58,948 nt of DNA from Mesorhizobium norvegicum (GTDB taxonomy: Bacteria > Pseudomonadota > Alphaproteobacteria > Rhizobiales > Rhizobiaceae), in the NCBI RefSeq assembly GCF_004919685.1, contig NZ_SMYZ01000003.1, positions 97,818 to 156,765 on the forward strand, in the 5' to 3' direction. Position 1 is the first letter of the stretch. The number at the start of each line of letters is the position of its first letter. Shown piece after piece: positions 38,943 to 47,303 of the stretch. Position numbers and translations under genes: made by a program. The notes below the pieces were generated by a model, which was not told the origin of the DNA, did no database searches, and saw nothing but the letters and a program-made list of their open reading frames with translations.

Positions 38943-39860
38943 ATGTCCTTGTTGTTCCGCCGCGCGTCGCTCGCCAGCCTTGGCTTGGCCTTCGGCCTGT
39001 CGGCCCTTTCGCTGTCGCCGCTGATGGCGCAGCAAACCGCTCCCGCTCCGGCGGATGCTGCAGCGCCGGCCGCAGCACCGGTCGATCCGAATACCGTGAT
39101 CGCCACGGTCAACGGCCAGCCCTTGACCGAGGCCGACCTGGTGCTTGCCGAAGGGGAATTGTCGCAGCAGTTCTCGCAGCTGCCGCCCGAGCAGCGCCGT
39201 GCCGCCGCCCTTTCGGCAGCCATCGAGATCCGCGTCATGGCCGCCCAGGCGGTCACGTCAGGACTCGACAAGGATCCCGATTTCCAGCGCCGCATGGCCT
39301 TCCTGCAGCAGCGCGCTCTGCATGGCGAGATGGTCGAGAAGGGTGTTGTCGACAAAGTCACCGACGCTGAGGTTCGCGCCCGCTACGACCAGGAAATCGC
39401 CAACACGCCGCCCACCAACGAGGTGCATGCCCGTCACATCCTCGTGAAGACGAAGGAAGAGGCCGAGGCGATCATCAAGCAGCTCGACGGCGGCGCCGAC
39501 TTCCAGAAGCTCGCCAACGAGCACACCAGCGATCCCTCAGGCAAGACCAGCGGCGGCGATCTCGGCTGGTTCGGACCTGGCCAGATGGTGCCGGAATTCG
39601 ACAAGGCGGCCTTTGCGCTCGAGGTCGGCAAATACACCGAGCAGCCGGTTCAGTCGCAGTTCGGCTGGCATGTCATCAAGCTCGAGGACAAGCGCACCAA
39701 GCAGCCGCCGGCCTTCGACGACGTCAAGGACCAGGCCAAGCAGGCGGTCATCCGCGACAAGTATTTCGCGCTGGTCAAGTCGCTGCGCGCCGGCGCCAAG
39801 GTCGAAATCCCCGACGCCAACCTGAAGAAGGCGGTCGATACGCTGGAAAGCGCAAAGTAG
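38943..39860 (+). CDS. periplasmic parvulin-type peptidyl-prolyl isomerase
   Basis: Catalyses cis/trans prolyl isomerisation and aids outer-membrane protein folding in the periplasm. It is 305 residues. The signal peptide ends near LMAQQ (about residue 30) and is followed by an Ala/Pro-rich linker. A SurA_N-like helical part (about 50-140) comes before the rotamase domain (about 150-250) with VHARHILVKTKEEAEAI, SDPSGKTSGGDLGWFGPGQMVPEFD and FGWHVIKLED. ATG 38943. A strong terminator follows. It is divergent from secA. Confidence 0.93.
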   Translation: MSLLFRRASLASLGLAFGLSALSLSPLMAQQTAPAPADAAAPAAAPVDPNTVIATVNGQPLTEADLVLAEGELSQQFSQLPPEQRRAAALSAAIEIRVMAAQAVTSGLDKDPDFQRRMAFLQQRALHGEMVEKGVVDKVTDAEVRARYDQEIANTPPTNEVHARHILVKTKEEAEAIIKQLDGGADFQKLANEHTSDPSGKTSGGDLGWFGPGQMVPEFDKAAFALEVGKYTEQPVQSQFGWHVIKLEDKRTKQPPAFDDVKDQAKQAVIRDKYFALVKSLRAGAKVEIPDANLKKAVDTLESAK

Positions 39861-39882
39861 GCCTGAAGGAATTTTTGAAAGA

Positions 39883-39915
39883 GGCGCGGCAGCCAGGGGT
39901 TGCCGCGCCTTTTTT
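39883..39915 (+). terminator. Rho-independent terminator after the parvulin gene
   Basis: GGCGCGGCA (39883-39891) and TGCCGCGCC (39901-39909) form a perfect stem with a 9-nt loop, followed directly by TTTTTT. It starts 23 bp after the stop codon. Confidence 0.93.
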
Positions 39916-39932
39916 GTCGGCCAGCCGCCCTT

Positions 39933-40565
39933 TTACCCTCCAGGCGCCGCTATGCCGCGCATCACGTAGTCGACGGCCTTGCGGATGGTAGGTTCGTCCT
40001 CGTCGAGCCGGTTGGTCAACAGATGCTTCCAGGCGAAGGAGGCGATCAGGTCGGCGACCAGCGCTGAATCGATGTCGGCGCCGATTTCGCCCCTTGCCCT
40101 GGCGCGTTCCACCATCTGACCGGTATGGGAGCGCCGACCCAGCGCATAGTCGGCAAGGGCCGCGGACGCCGTATCATCCGACTGCGCCTCGGCGATCAGC
40201 GACCTGAACACGCTGCCCGACGATGTGTCGCGCCAGTGGGCGAACAGGTTTTTCAGGAAGCCGACGAGATCCTCCTCCAGTCGCCCGGTATCGGGAACAT
40301 CGACGCGTTTCTGGCGCTGGTAGACTTCGAGCAGCAGTGCGGCCTTGCTCGGCCACCAGCGATAGATGGTGGGTTTGCCGGCGCGGGCCCGTCGCGCCAC
40401 CGCCTCGATCGAAAAACCGGCATAACCGGCCTCGACCAGCACGGCCTCGGCGGCTTCGAGAATGGCATCGGCGCTGGCGGGATTGCGCCGCGCACCGATC
40501 GATCTACGCGCCGGGTCGGCGTCCTCGGCCATGTCTGTCGTCCTCGCCAACAATTTCGCCGGCAT
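39933..40565 (-). CDS. TetR/AcrR-family regulator
   Basis: DNA-binding repressor of 210 residues. The N-terminal TetR helix-turn-helix (about 29-75) reads ADAILEAAEAVLVEAGYAGFSIEAVARRARAGKPTIYRWWPSKAALL. The ligand-binding C-terminal domain carries the TetR_C_11-like pattern. ATG 40565 is used; ATG 40532 is possible. It lies 68 bp downstream of the caspase-family gene on the same strand, and a short perfect palindrome sits just ahead of its start, suggesting autoregulation. Its ligand is unknown. Confidence 0.88.
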   Translation of the reverse strand: MPAKLLARTTDMAEDADPARRSIGARRNPASADAILEAAEAVLVEAGYAGFSIEAVARRARAGKPTIYRWWPSKAALLLEVYQRQKRVDVPDTGRLEEDLVGFLKNLFAHWRDTSSGSVFRSLIAEAQSDDTASAALADYALGRRSHTGQMVERARARGEIGADIDSALVADLIASFAWKHLLTNRLDEDEPTIRKAVDYVMRGIAAPGG

Positions 40566-40590
40566 TATAGGTGAGGTCGTGGTGAAACGA

Positions 40591-40601
40591 AACGGACCGT
40601 T
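40591..40601. promoter_or_regulatory. candidate TetR operator
   Basis: AACGGACCGTT, a perfect 5-bp inverted repeat around one base, 26 bp upstream of the TetR ATG. The size and ACGG/CCGT core are usual for TetR-family sites. It lies between the caspase-family stop and the TetR start. Confidence 0.45.
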
Positions 40602-40633
40602 CTTAACGGATCAAAGAATCCATCAGATGATGC

Positions 40634-41863
40634 TTATTGCATCGCTTGCGATGTCTCGGACTCGATGCGCCAGCCGCCGTCGGCCTTGACCAAGCCAAGC
40701 GTGACACGCGCCTTGCCGGTCAGGCGTGCCGCCGACTTGTCCTTTGGAAGATAGTCGTAGCGCATCGCAAAGACGGCCTCGGCGCGATCCTGGCCATGTG
40801 GAGTGACCTCCAGGCTGCCTGGCTCCAGGCCAAGCGACCAGGAGGCCCACTGCGCGAACCAGTCGGCCTTGACCTTGGCGATGGCATCGGCGTTGTAGCT
40901 TGTCCCGAAAATGGTGGCAGACGGGCCGTAGAGCCGCTTGACGGTCTCGCTCATCGCTCTGGTGTCGGGCGTCAGATAATCCTGGCGCAGGAATTTTTCG
41001 ATCGATCCCTTGTCGTCGCCCACCGAGCGCTCGAGCACGGCAACTTCGGTCGAGGGGGCCGGAGCGGCGGCCGGCTTCTGCGGCTGGGCGGGTTGCCCGT
41101 CGGCGACGAATTCGAAACGCTCGAGCAGCGAGCCCTGCTCCCAGGGGCGCTGGGCCTCGCGCGTTTGCGAAACCACGTCACGGCGCACCGCGATCATCAT
41201 GTCGTTGATGCTCTGGCCAGGTTCGGCGATGTGGCGCAGCAGGGCGGCGGCAAAAGGCGAGTTGCGCCCGCTTCCGTCCATGGCGACGGCACCAGGTGCC
41301 GTCGAGAAGGCAATAAACGAGCCGCGCGTCGAATCGAACTGGGCCAACCCGGCCAGCGCCGTCGCCGAGCGCGTGGTGGCGGTGCGGCTGAGACTGCGGG
41401 CAAACGGGTTGTTGCGGCAGGCATCGAGAAACACCAGGCTGACCTTGGTCTGCTGTTCCATGATGTCGAGGACTTCGTCGATCGGCACGGCTTCAAGCTG
41501 GAGCTTTACCGGCACGTCCAACCTGGCGTCGACCGGCACGATGTAGTTGCGCCCGTCGACCTGCAAGCCGTGGCCGGCATAATAGAAAAGCCCGACGCCG
41601 GCGCCTTCGAGCGCGTCGGAGAACTCGCCGATGCTGCGTTCGAGCTCGCGCTTGCCGAGATCATTGCCTTCGACGACCTCGAAGCCGATGGAGCGCAGCT
41701 TGTCGGCGATGTCGAGCGCGTCGTTTACCGGATTGGCCAGCGTGCCGGCTTCGGCGTAAGTGCCGTTGCCGATGACAAGCGCCACGCGCCGTTGCGGCTG
41801 TGCATCCGCGCTCAGCAGCAAAAGTCCCAGAAATGCCCATGCGAGGATCGCAAGCCTGCCCAT
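40634..41863 (-). CDS. caspase-family (C14) peptidase with C-terminal NTF2-like region
   Basis: Cysteine peptidase of the bacterial caspase-homologue group, 409 residues. A signal peptide or anchor spans residues 1-21, so the enzyme is exported or membrane-tethered. The p20-like domain (about 25-250) has the catalytic pair His98 in YYAGHG and Cys149 in [11 protein letters not shown] Pro/Ala linker (about 262-280) leads to a C-terminal domain (about 285-405) that looks NTF2/SnoaL-like. The substrate and role are unknown; metacaspase relatives cut after Arg or Lys. It is divergent from argJ and followed by a TetR gene. Confidence 0.87.
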   Translation of the reverse strand: MGRLAILAWAFLGLLLLSADAQPQRRVALVIGNGTYAEAGTLANPVNDALDIADKLRSIGFEVVEGNDLGKRELERSIGEFSDALEGAGVGLFYYAGHGLQVDGRNYIVPVDARLDVPVKLQLEAVPIDEVLDIMEQQTKVSLVFLDACRNNPFARSLSRTATTRSATALAGLAQFDSTRGSFIAFSTAPGAVAMDGSGRNSPFAAALLRHIAEPGQSINDMMIAVRRDVVSQTREAQRPWEQGSLLERFEFVADGQPAQPQKPAAAPAPSTEVAVLERSVGDDKGSIEKFLRQDYLTPDTRAMSETVKRLYGPSATIFGTSYNADAIAKVKADWFAQWASWSLGLEPGSLEVTPHGQDRAEAVFAMRYDYLPKDKSAARLTGKARVTLGLVKADGGWRIESETSQAMQ

Positions 41864-42033
41864 GGGGCAGGATCATAACGCCATCGGCCCCGGCGGCGCC
41901 AACAGATTTGAAATGCAAGCTTAATCCCGAGTGGGCTCCCGCCTCCGGCAAGAGCGACGAAAACGCCCTTGCGCCCGCGCGGCGTATCGGGCAAACCGGC
42001 CTTCCCTTGCGATTTTTCCCGCCCGAGGCCCCC

Positions 42034-43275
42034 ATGTCCACGACGATTTCGCCGCTTGCGCCGAAGAAATACCCCAAGATGCCAGAAATCGAGGGGGTGC
42101 GCATCGCCACCGCCGAGGCGGGGATAAAGTACAAGAACCGCACCGACCTTTTGACCATGGTCTTCGATGAAGGCACCGCGGTCGCCGGTGTGTTCACGAA
42201 ATCGAAATGCCCCTCGGCGCCGGTCGATTTCTGCCGGCAAAATCTCGGGGCCGGCAAGGCGCGGGTGCTGGTCGTCAATTCCGGCAACGCCAACGCCTTC
42301 ACCGGCAAGAAAGGTCGGGAATCCACGGCCCTGACAGGCGAGGCGGCGGCGAAGGCGGCCGGCTGCAAGGCAAACGAGGTTTTCCTGGCCTCGACCGGCG
42401 TCATCGGCGAGCCGCTCGACACCAGCAAATTCAGCCATTTGCTCGCAGGGCTGGTCAGCAATGGCAAGCCAGAGCTGTGGACCGAAGCGGCAAAGGCGAT
42501 CATGACCACGGATACCTATCCGAAAGTGGCGACTGCGACCGTCAAGCTCGGCGACACCGATGTCACCATCAACGGCATCTCCAAGGGCGCTGGCATGATC
42601 GCGCCCGACATGGCAACGATGCTCTCCTTCATCGCCACCGACGCGCCGATCGCCGCCCCAGTTCTGCAGGACCTGTTGTCGCGTGGCACGGCCAAGACCT
42701 TCAACGCGGTCACCGTCGACAGCGACACCTCGACCAGCGACACGCTGCTGATCTTCGCCACTGGCAAGGCCGCCAAGCGCGGCGCGCCAGCAATCTCTGA
42801 TGCAAAGGATGCCCGCCTCGGCCCATTCCGGCGGGCGCTCGGCAAGGTACTGAAATCGCTGGCGTTGCAAGTGGTGCGCGACGGCGAGGGCGCTCGCAAG
42901 CAGGTCGAAGTCACCGTCACCGGCGCCAAATCGGCGCGCTCGGCCAAGCGCATCGCGCTGTCGATCGCCAATTCGCCGCTGGTCAAGACGGCGGTCGCCG
43001 GCGAGGATGCCAATTGGGGCCGCGTCGTCATGGCTGTCGGCAAGGCCGGCGAGCCCGCCGATCGCGACCGGCTGTCGATCTGGTTCGGCGACAACAGGCT
43101 GGCGCATGAAGGCGAGCGCGACCCCTCATATTCCGAGCAGGCGACGTCGGCCTATATGAAGCGCGACGACATCCGCATCCGCGCCGATATCGGCATCGGC
43201 CGCGGCAAGGCGACTGTGTGGACTTGCGACCTCACCAAGGAATATGTCGCCATCAATGGCGATTATCGGAGCTGA
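42034..43275 (+). CDS. argJ: glutamate N-acetyltransferase / ornithine acetyltransferase
   Basis: Moves acetyl from N-acetylornithine to glutamate in the cyclic arginine pathway. It is 413 residues and self-cleaving. The cleavage site and nucleophile Thr lie in [14 protein letters not shown] near residue 190; the oxyanion motif [10 protein letters not shown] and C-terminal [15 protein letters not shown] are intact. Asp replaces the usual Asn in IAPNMATML, a minor change. ATG 42034 is preferred over longer in-frame extensions. The stop overlaps the GNAT gene start (TGATG), so the two are coupled. Confidence 0.95.
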   Translation: MSTTISPLAPKKYPKMPEIEGVRIATAEAGIKYKNRTDLLTMVFDEGTAVAGVFTKSKCPSAPVDFCRQNLGAGKARVLVVNSGNANAFTGKKGRESTALTGEAAAKAAGCKANEVFLASTGVIGEPLDTSKFSHLLAGLVSNGKPELWTEAAKAIMTTDTYPKVATATVKLGDTDVTINGISKGAGMIAPDMATMLSFIATDAPIAAPVLQDLLSRGTAKTFNAVTVDSDTSTSDTLLIFATGKAAKRGAPAISDAKDARLGPFRRALGKVLKSLALQVVRDGEGARKQVEVTVTGAKSARSAKRIALSIANSPLVKTAVAGEDANWGRVVMAVGKAGEPADRDRLSIWFGDNRLAHEGERDPSYSEQATSAYMKRDDIRIRADIGIGRGKATVWTCDLTKEYVAINGDYRS

Positions 43276-44057
43276 TGGTTTTGGGCTCCAGGCATCCGGC
43301 AAGCATGCTCGCGATCGTGCGCCGCTACGAGGCGGCCGGCTTTCGCGCCTGGCCGGCAGCTGCGGTCCACTATGACGGCACCTGGGTGGTGCGGCTGACC
43401 GCCGGCCATCCGGCCAAGCGGCTGAACTCGGTCAACCCGCTCGATCCCGGCGACACCCAGCACATTGCCGACCGTATCGGCCGGGCCAGCCGCCGTTTTG
43501 ACGCCTATGGCAGGCCGCTGACGTTCCGCATGTCGCCGCTGTCGGGTCCGGACCTCGCCAGCCATCTCGACCGCGAGGGCTGGAGCCGGTTCGACGAGTC
43601 GCTGGTCATGCGGCTGCCGCTGGCCGACGCGCAACTCGACGCCGCCATGGACCAGATTCCGCTCAAGGACATCAGCCGCTTCATCGGCGCGTCGCTCAAG
43701 GTCAGCGGTTCGGATGTCTCGCTGCGGCCCGGCCTGTCGGAGATCATCGGCGCCATCCAGCCCGAGGCCGGACTGTTCGCGCTCGAAGATGGAGCCGAAG
43801 CGCTGGCGACGCTGATCTGCGTGCATGACGGCGATCTCGCCGGCCTGTTCGAGGTCGCCACCGATAAGTCGGCGCGCAACAAGGGCCACGGCCGCAACCT
43901 GATCCTGTCGGCGCTGAAATGGGCGCGGCTGCGTGGGGCGCGGGAAGCCTGGCTGCAGGTCGAGGCCGGCAATGTGCCGGCGCTGGCGCTCTACCATTCG
44001 CTCGGCTTCGACGAAGTCTATCGCTACCACTACCGCCGGCCGCCGGGTCATGAATGA
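43275..44057 (+). CDS. GNAT-family N-acetyltransferase
   Basis: Acetyl-CoA-dependent transferase, 260 residues. The GNAT core is in the C-terminal half: LAGLFEVATDKSARNKGHGRNLILSALKWARLRG is the acetyl-CoA loop (motif A), and VEAGNVPALALYHSLGFDEVYRYHYR is motif B. The N-terminal half is less typical. The acceptor is unknown. Its ATG overlaps the argJ stop, and mutT starts ten bases after its own stop, so it belongs to an argJ-GNAT-mutT operon. Confidence 0.9.
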   Translation: MVLGSRHPASMLAIVRRYEAAGFRAWPAAAVHYDGTWVVRLTAGHPAKRLNSVNPLDPGDTQHIADRIGRASRRFDAYGRPLTFRMSPLSGPDLASHLDREGWSRFDESLVMRLPLADAQLDAAMDQIPLKDISRFIGASLKVSGSDVSLRPGLSEIIGAIQPEAGLFALEDGAEALATLICVHDGDLAGLFEVATDKSARNKGHGRNLILSALKWARLRGAREAWLQVEAGNVPALALYHSLGFDEVYRYHYRRPPGHE

Positions 44058-44066
44058 AGTGATGGC

Positions 44067-44489
44067 ATGAGTGACGGGACGACCGCCGGCAAGCGCCTGC
44101 TCCTGGTCGCTGCCTGCGCGCTGGTCGATGCCGACGGCCGCGTGCTGCTGGCGCAGCGGCCGCAGGGCAAGCAACTTGCCGGGCTGTGGGAATTTCCCGG
44201 TGGCAAGGTCGAACCCGGCGAGACGCCCGAACAATGCATCATTCGCGAACTGCATGAGGAAATCGGCATCGAAACCGACATCCCATGTCTGGCGCCGCTC
44301 ACCTTCGCCAGTCATTCCTACGACGATTTCCACCTGCTGATGCCGCTGTTCATCTGCCGCCGCTTCCGCGGCATCGCCCAACCCAAGGAAGGGCAGGCGC
44401 TGAAATGGGTGCGGCCAAAGCAGATGCGCGACTATCCGATGCCGCCGGCCGATGCGCCGCTGATCCCTTTCCTCATCGATCTTCTTTGA
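44067..44489 (+). CDS. mutT: Nudix hydrolase, 8-oxo-dGTP diphosphatase (MutT)
   Basis: Hydrolyses oxidised dGTP and related nucleotides to prevent mutation. It is 140 residues. The Nudix box GKVEPGETPEQCIIRELHEE with the following IGIE satisfies Gx5Ex7REUxEExGU. The N-terminal ALVDADGRVLLAQRPQGKQLAGLWEFPGG and C-terminal LKWVRPKQMRDYPMPPAD match MutT rather than other Nudix subfamilies. It is the last gene of the argJ operon. Confidence 0.93.
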   Translation: MSDGTTAGKRLLLVAACALVDADGRVLLAQRPQGKQLAGLWEFPGGKVEPGETPEQCIIRELHEEIGIETDIPCLAPLTFASHSYDDFHLLMPLFICRRFRGIAQPKEGQALKWVRPKQMRDYPMPPADAPLIPFLIDLL

Positions 44490-44619
44490 GGGCTCTCGCC
44501 CGGCCGCTTCCTGGCCGAGGGGTCGTATCAGCCAGCGTTAATGGAAGATTTATCTCGTCATGAAAAATTGAAGCATGGCCGTTTCAGGCCGCGCCGCCGA
44601 TTCGCTGGGGAGCGATAGC

Positions 44620-44937
44620 ATGAGCCTAGACAGGGATTGGGACTCGATCCGGCCCGAGCGCGGCTTTCGCGCCGCCGACGCAGGCATGGGCATATTGCGC
44701 ATCACGCTGCTGTTCGGTTCGGCCGCGGTGGCGCTGGCGCTAATCGCAACCCCTTTCCTCGACAGCCAGACACGCTCGCTATCGGCTCGCGATAATTTTG
44801 CCGGCGGGCTCGACATGACGGCCACCGGCTCGGTCAGCCATCGCGAAACCTATACGTTGCGCCGCAGCGTGCTGCAGCCGCAGCCCGGTTCGGTCTGCAT
44901 CATCAGGTCCAATGGCAGAAGCAGCGGCGACTGCTGA
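44620..44937 (+). CDS. small single-pass membrane protein of unknown function
   Basis: Not recognised beyond general shape. 105 residues; a charged N-terminus (SLDRDWDSIRPERGFRAADAG) precedes one membrane helix (about 24-45), then a short polar, probably periplasmic tail with a single pair of cysteines near the end. ATG 44620 has GGGGAG eight bases upstream and is favoured over ATG 44575. It lies just ahead of the Flp pilin gene, with candidate CtrA sites between, so a link to pilus biogenesis is possible. Confidence 0.7.
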   Translation: MSLDRDWDSIRPERGFRAADAGMGILRITLLFGSAAVALALIATPFLDSQTRSLSARDNFAGGLDMTATGSVSHRETYTLRRSVLQPQPGSVCIIRSNGRSSGDC

Positions 44938-44938
44938 C

Positions 44939-45008
44939 ATGGTTAAGGGATTGCGGGAAGGCGGCGGTTTCACCGCCTGTTAAGCCTTTGCCGTTAACCT
45001 TTCTTAAC
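44939..45008. promoter_or_regulatory. candidate CtrA-binding sites upstream of the Flp pilin gene
   Basis: An exact TTAACCAT half-site lies on the minus strand at 44939-44946. On the plus strand TTAA (44994-44997) and TTAAC (45004-45008) are spaced by six bases, one short of the TTAA-N7-TTAAC consensus, and TTAACCTT overlaps the first. The sites lie 40-108 bp ahead of the pilin start. Caulobacter pilA is a classic CtrA target. Confidence 0.45.
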
Positions 45009-45046
45009 AGATCGGCGGTAAGGTCCCGGCTAGAGGGGTTGAGGTC

Positions 45047-45232
45047 ATGAAAGCAGTGCTGCTGCGTTTTCTGAAGGACGAGAATGGCGCGACAGCCATC
45101 GAATATGGACTGATCGCGACCTTGGTGGGGCTGGGGATCATCACCGGCGTTGGTCAGTTCGCCAACTCGCTCACCTGGTTGTTCAGCGACAACAACAGCA
45201 GGCTTGCGAACGCCTTCGCACCCACACCCTGA
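45047..45232 (+). CDS. Flp-type (type IVb) pilin
   Basis: Precursor of the major subunit of a tight-adherence (Tad) pilus. It is 61 residues. A short basic leader ends in glycine 14 (KDENG), where prepilin peptidase would cut, followed by ATAIEYGLIATLVGLGIITGV, the hydrophobic Flp signature with the invariant Glu-Tyr pair. GAGGGG and TTGAGG precede the ATG. No cpa or tad genes are in the window, so the secretion machinery is elsewhere or this is a stand-alone pilin copy. Confidence 0.94.
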   Translation: MKAVLLRFLKDENGATAIEYGLIATLVGLGIITGVGQFANSLTWLFSDNNSRLANAFAPTP

Positions 45233-45261
45233 TCCAACCTTTCCGCGCTTGCGGACAGGGA

Positions 45262-46125
45262 TCATTGCCCGTCGGGCGCTTCCAGGATTGCCTTCAGCGA
45301 GACCTTGGCCGAACCTGGCTTCAGCGGTTTTTGCTGCGATGCGTCGGGCGCCCAGCCGGACATCCAGACAATCGAGAAACTTGCTCTCACGCGGCCGTCG
45401 GGGTCGGAAAACCGCTCTGCGTAGATTTCCGCAGCACGGGCAAACAGCTCGCGCGTGCCTGGCCGCCGGCTGCGATCGGTGAGCGCACTGGTTTCGCCCA
45501 TGGCCCGCAGGTCCGCCATCAGGTTGAACAGGCTGGCATAGCGCACCGTCACCGTCTCGACGTCGGCGACCGGCAGAGCGAGACCGGCGCGCTGCAGAAG
45601 CGCACCTGCGTCGCGTACGTCGGTGAACGGGACGACACGCGGGCTGGCGCCGCCGTAAAGCTCGGTCTCGGCCGCAAGCAGGCTTTCGCGCAGCTCGAAA
45701 AGCGTGCCGGCGCCGGCAAAGGCGCCGAGGAAAAGCCCGTCCGGCCGCAACGCGCGGCGGATCTGGATCAGCATGCCGGGAATGTCGTTCATCGCCTGCA
45801 GCGACAGAAGCGAGACCACCAGATCGAGGCTCTCCGGCTCGAACGGCACGGTTTCGAGCGGTGCGATCAAGCCGGCGCCGCCGCCTGTCAGGAAAGCCGT
45901 ATCCGCCTCGACGCGGACAATATCGGCGACCTTGCCGCTCTCGGCCAGCGTTTCGGCCGCTGCCGGCGTCTGGCAAAACAGCACGGCTGCCTTGCCGAAC
46001 CGGCGCTCGACGGCACCCAGCCGGTCGGCAAGGTCCTCGGCGGTGCGGCGCATCAGGAAGTCCGCGCCGTCAACCGGATGGGTGAGCGCGCGCCGCTTGT
46101 GCGCCAGCCACAGAGAGGTATCCAT
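45262..46125 (-). CDS. SAM-dependent methyltransferase (BioC/NDUFAF5-like)
   Basis: Cytoplasmic class I methyltransferase fold, 287 residues. The SAM-binding region is somewhat degenerate (VLFCQTPAAAETLA, RVEADTAFL), then ESLDLVVSLLSLQAMNDIPGMLIQIRRALRPDGLFLGAFAG is clear. The arrangement resembles NDUFAF5-type proteins, which in mitochondria hydroxylate a complex I arginine, so methyl transfer is not certain. ATG 46125 is the start. It is divergent from comF, with 76 bp between starts. Confidence 0.85.
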   Translation of the reverse strand: MDTSLWLAHKRRALTHPVDGADFLMRRTAEDLADRLGAVERRFGKAAVLFCQTPAAAETLAESGKVADIVRVEADTAFLTGGGAGLIAPLETVPFEPESLDLVVSLLSLQAMNDIPGMLIQIRRALRPDGLFLGAFAGAGTLFELRESLLAAETELYGGASPRVVPFTDVRDAGALLQRAGLALPVADVETVTVRYASLFNLMADLRAMGETSALTDRSRRPGTRELFARAAEIYAERFSDPDGRVRASFSIVWMSGWAPDASQQKPLKPGSAKVSLKAILEAPDGQ

Positions 46126-46201
46126 AATCGGCTGCAACGGGCAGATCCTTGTTTGTCCACGCCCTGATATAGTTGGTATACCTGCGCGGAGAACCAACCA
46201 C

Positions 46202-47002
46202 GTGGCCGATCCGATGTCCAAGATCAAGCCCAGCGAGATCAAGCGCTTCGCCCGATCGGCCCTCGGCTGGCCGGCGCGCATCCTGTTTCCGCCGGTCTGC
46301 GCCGGTTGCCGGCGGCATGTCTCGCAGCCCGGCGTGCTTTGTGGCGCCTGCTGGCCGAAGCTCAGGCTGCTGGAACGGCCATGGTGCCCGGTGATGGGCA
46401 CGCCGTTCAGCCATCACATGGGCGAGGGCTTTCTGTCCGCCGAGGCGATTGCCGATCCGCCGCCTTTCGAGCGGGCGCGGGCGGCCGTCGCCTATTCCGG
46501 CGTCGCCCGCCAGATGGTGCAAGGGCTGAAGTACCAGGATCGCACGGATCTCGCGCCATGGATGGCGCGCTGGATGGTGCGCGCGGGTGCCGATCTCATC
46601 GCCGAGGCGGAAGTGGTGGTGCCGGTGCCGCTGCACTGGCGGCGCTTCTTCAGGCGACGCTTCAATCAGTCGGCGGAACTGGCAAGGGCGGTGTCAGTGC
46701 TCAGCGAATTGCCCTTCGCTCCGTCGGCGGTGCGGCGTGTGAAACTCACCCGCCAGCAGGTTGGGCTGGAGCGCGGGGAACGCGAGGAGAATGTGCGGGC
46801 TGCCTTCCGAGTGCCCGCCGAGGCGGAAATCGAGATTGCTGGCCGCAGGGTGCTGCTGATCGATGATGTCTACACCACCGGCGCCACCGTGCGTTCCGCC
46901 ACCAAGGCGCTGAAAAGGGGAGGTGCGGCCGCCGTCGACGTGCTGACCTTTGCCCGTGTGTTGCCGGGGGACTTCCGGGCGGACGAGTCCGCGACTATAT
47001 AA
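46202..47002 (+). CDS. comF: ComF-family phosphoribosyltransferase-like protein
   Basis: 266 residues. A double zinc-ribbon begins it (Cys33, Cys36, Cys47 and Cys50 in CAGC and CGAC), and the PRTase core follows, with VVVPVPLHWRRFFRRRFNQSAELARA and the phosphoribosyl-binding loop VLLIDDVYTTGATVRSA. ComF helps DNA uptake in naturally competent bacteria; in alphaproteobacteria the role is undefined. I chose the GTG at 46202, with GCGGAG upstream; ATG 46214 is the alternative. grxC follows after 27 bp. Confidence 0.9.
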   Translation: MADPMSKIKPSEIKRFARSALGWPARILFPPVCAGCRRHVSQPGVLCGACWPKLRLLERPWCPVMGTPFSHHMGEGFLSAEAIADPPPFERARAAVAYSGVARQMVQGLKYQDRTDLAPWMARWMVRAGADLIAEAEVVVPVPLHWRRFFRRRFNQSAELARAVSVLSELPFAPSAVRRVKLTRQQVGLERGEREENVRAAFRVPAEAEIEIAGRRVLLIDDVYTTGATVRSATKALKRGGAAAVDVLTFARVLPGDFRADESATI

Positions 47003-47029
47003 GTCGGCAACGAACAGCGGAAATTCGTC

Positions 47030-47299
47030 ATGGCCGATGTCACCATCTACACCCGCATGATGTGCGGCTATTGCACGGCAGCCAAGCGGCTGCTCGAGCG
47101 CAAGGGCGTCGCCTTTACCGAGCACGATGCCTCCTTCTCGCCGGAACTGCGCCAGGAGATGATCTCCCGCGCCCATGGCCGCTCGACCTTCCCGCAGATT
47201 TTCATCGGCGATACGCATGTCGGCGGCTGTGACGACCTCCACGACCTGGAGGCCGAAGGCCGGCTGGACAAACTGCTCGCCAACGGCGCGACGATTTGA
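47030..47299 (+). CDS. grxC: glutaredoxin 3
   Basis: Glutathione-dependent disulfide reductase, 89 residues. The active-site motif Cys12-Gly-Tyr-Cys15 and the GSH-binding STFPQIFIG and GGCDDLHDLEAEGRLD segments are complete. The conserved dithiol type differs from monothiol GrxD. It stands between comF and the nitrilase-like gene with very short gaps on both sides, so it is probably part of comF-grxC-amidase-DUF1178. Confidence 0.95.
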   Translation: MADVTIYTRMMCGYCTAAKRLLERKGVAFTEHDASFSPELRQEMISRAHGRSTFPQIFIGDTHVGGCDDLHDLEAEGRLDKLLANGATI

Positions 47300-47303
47300 G
47301 GAT

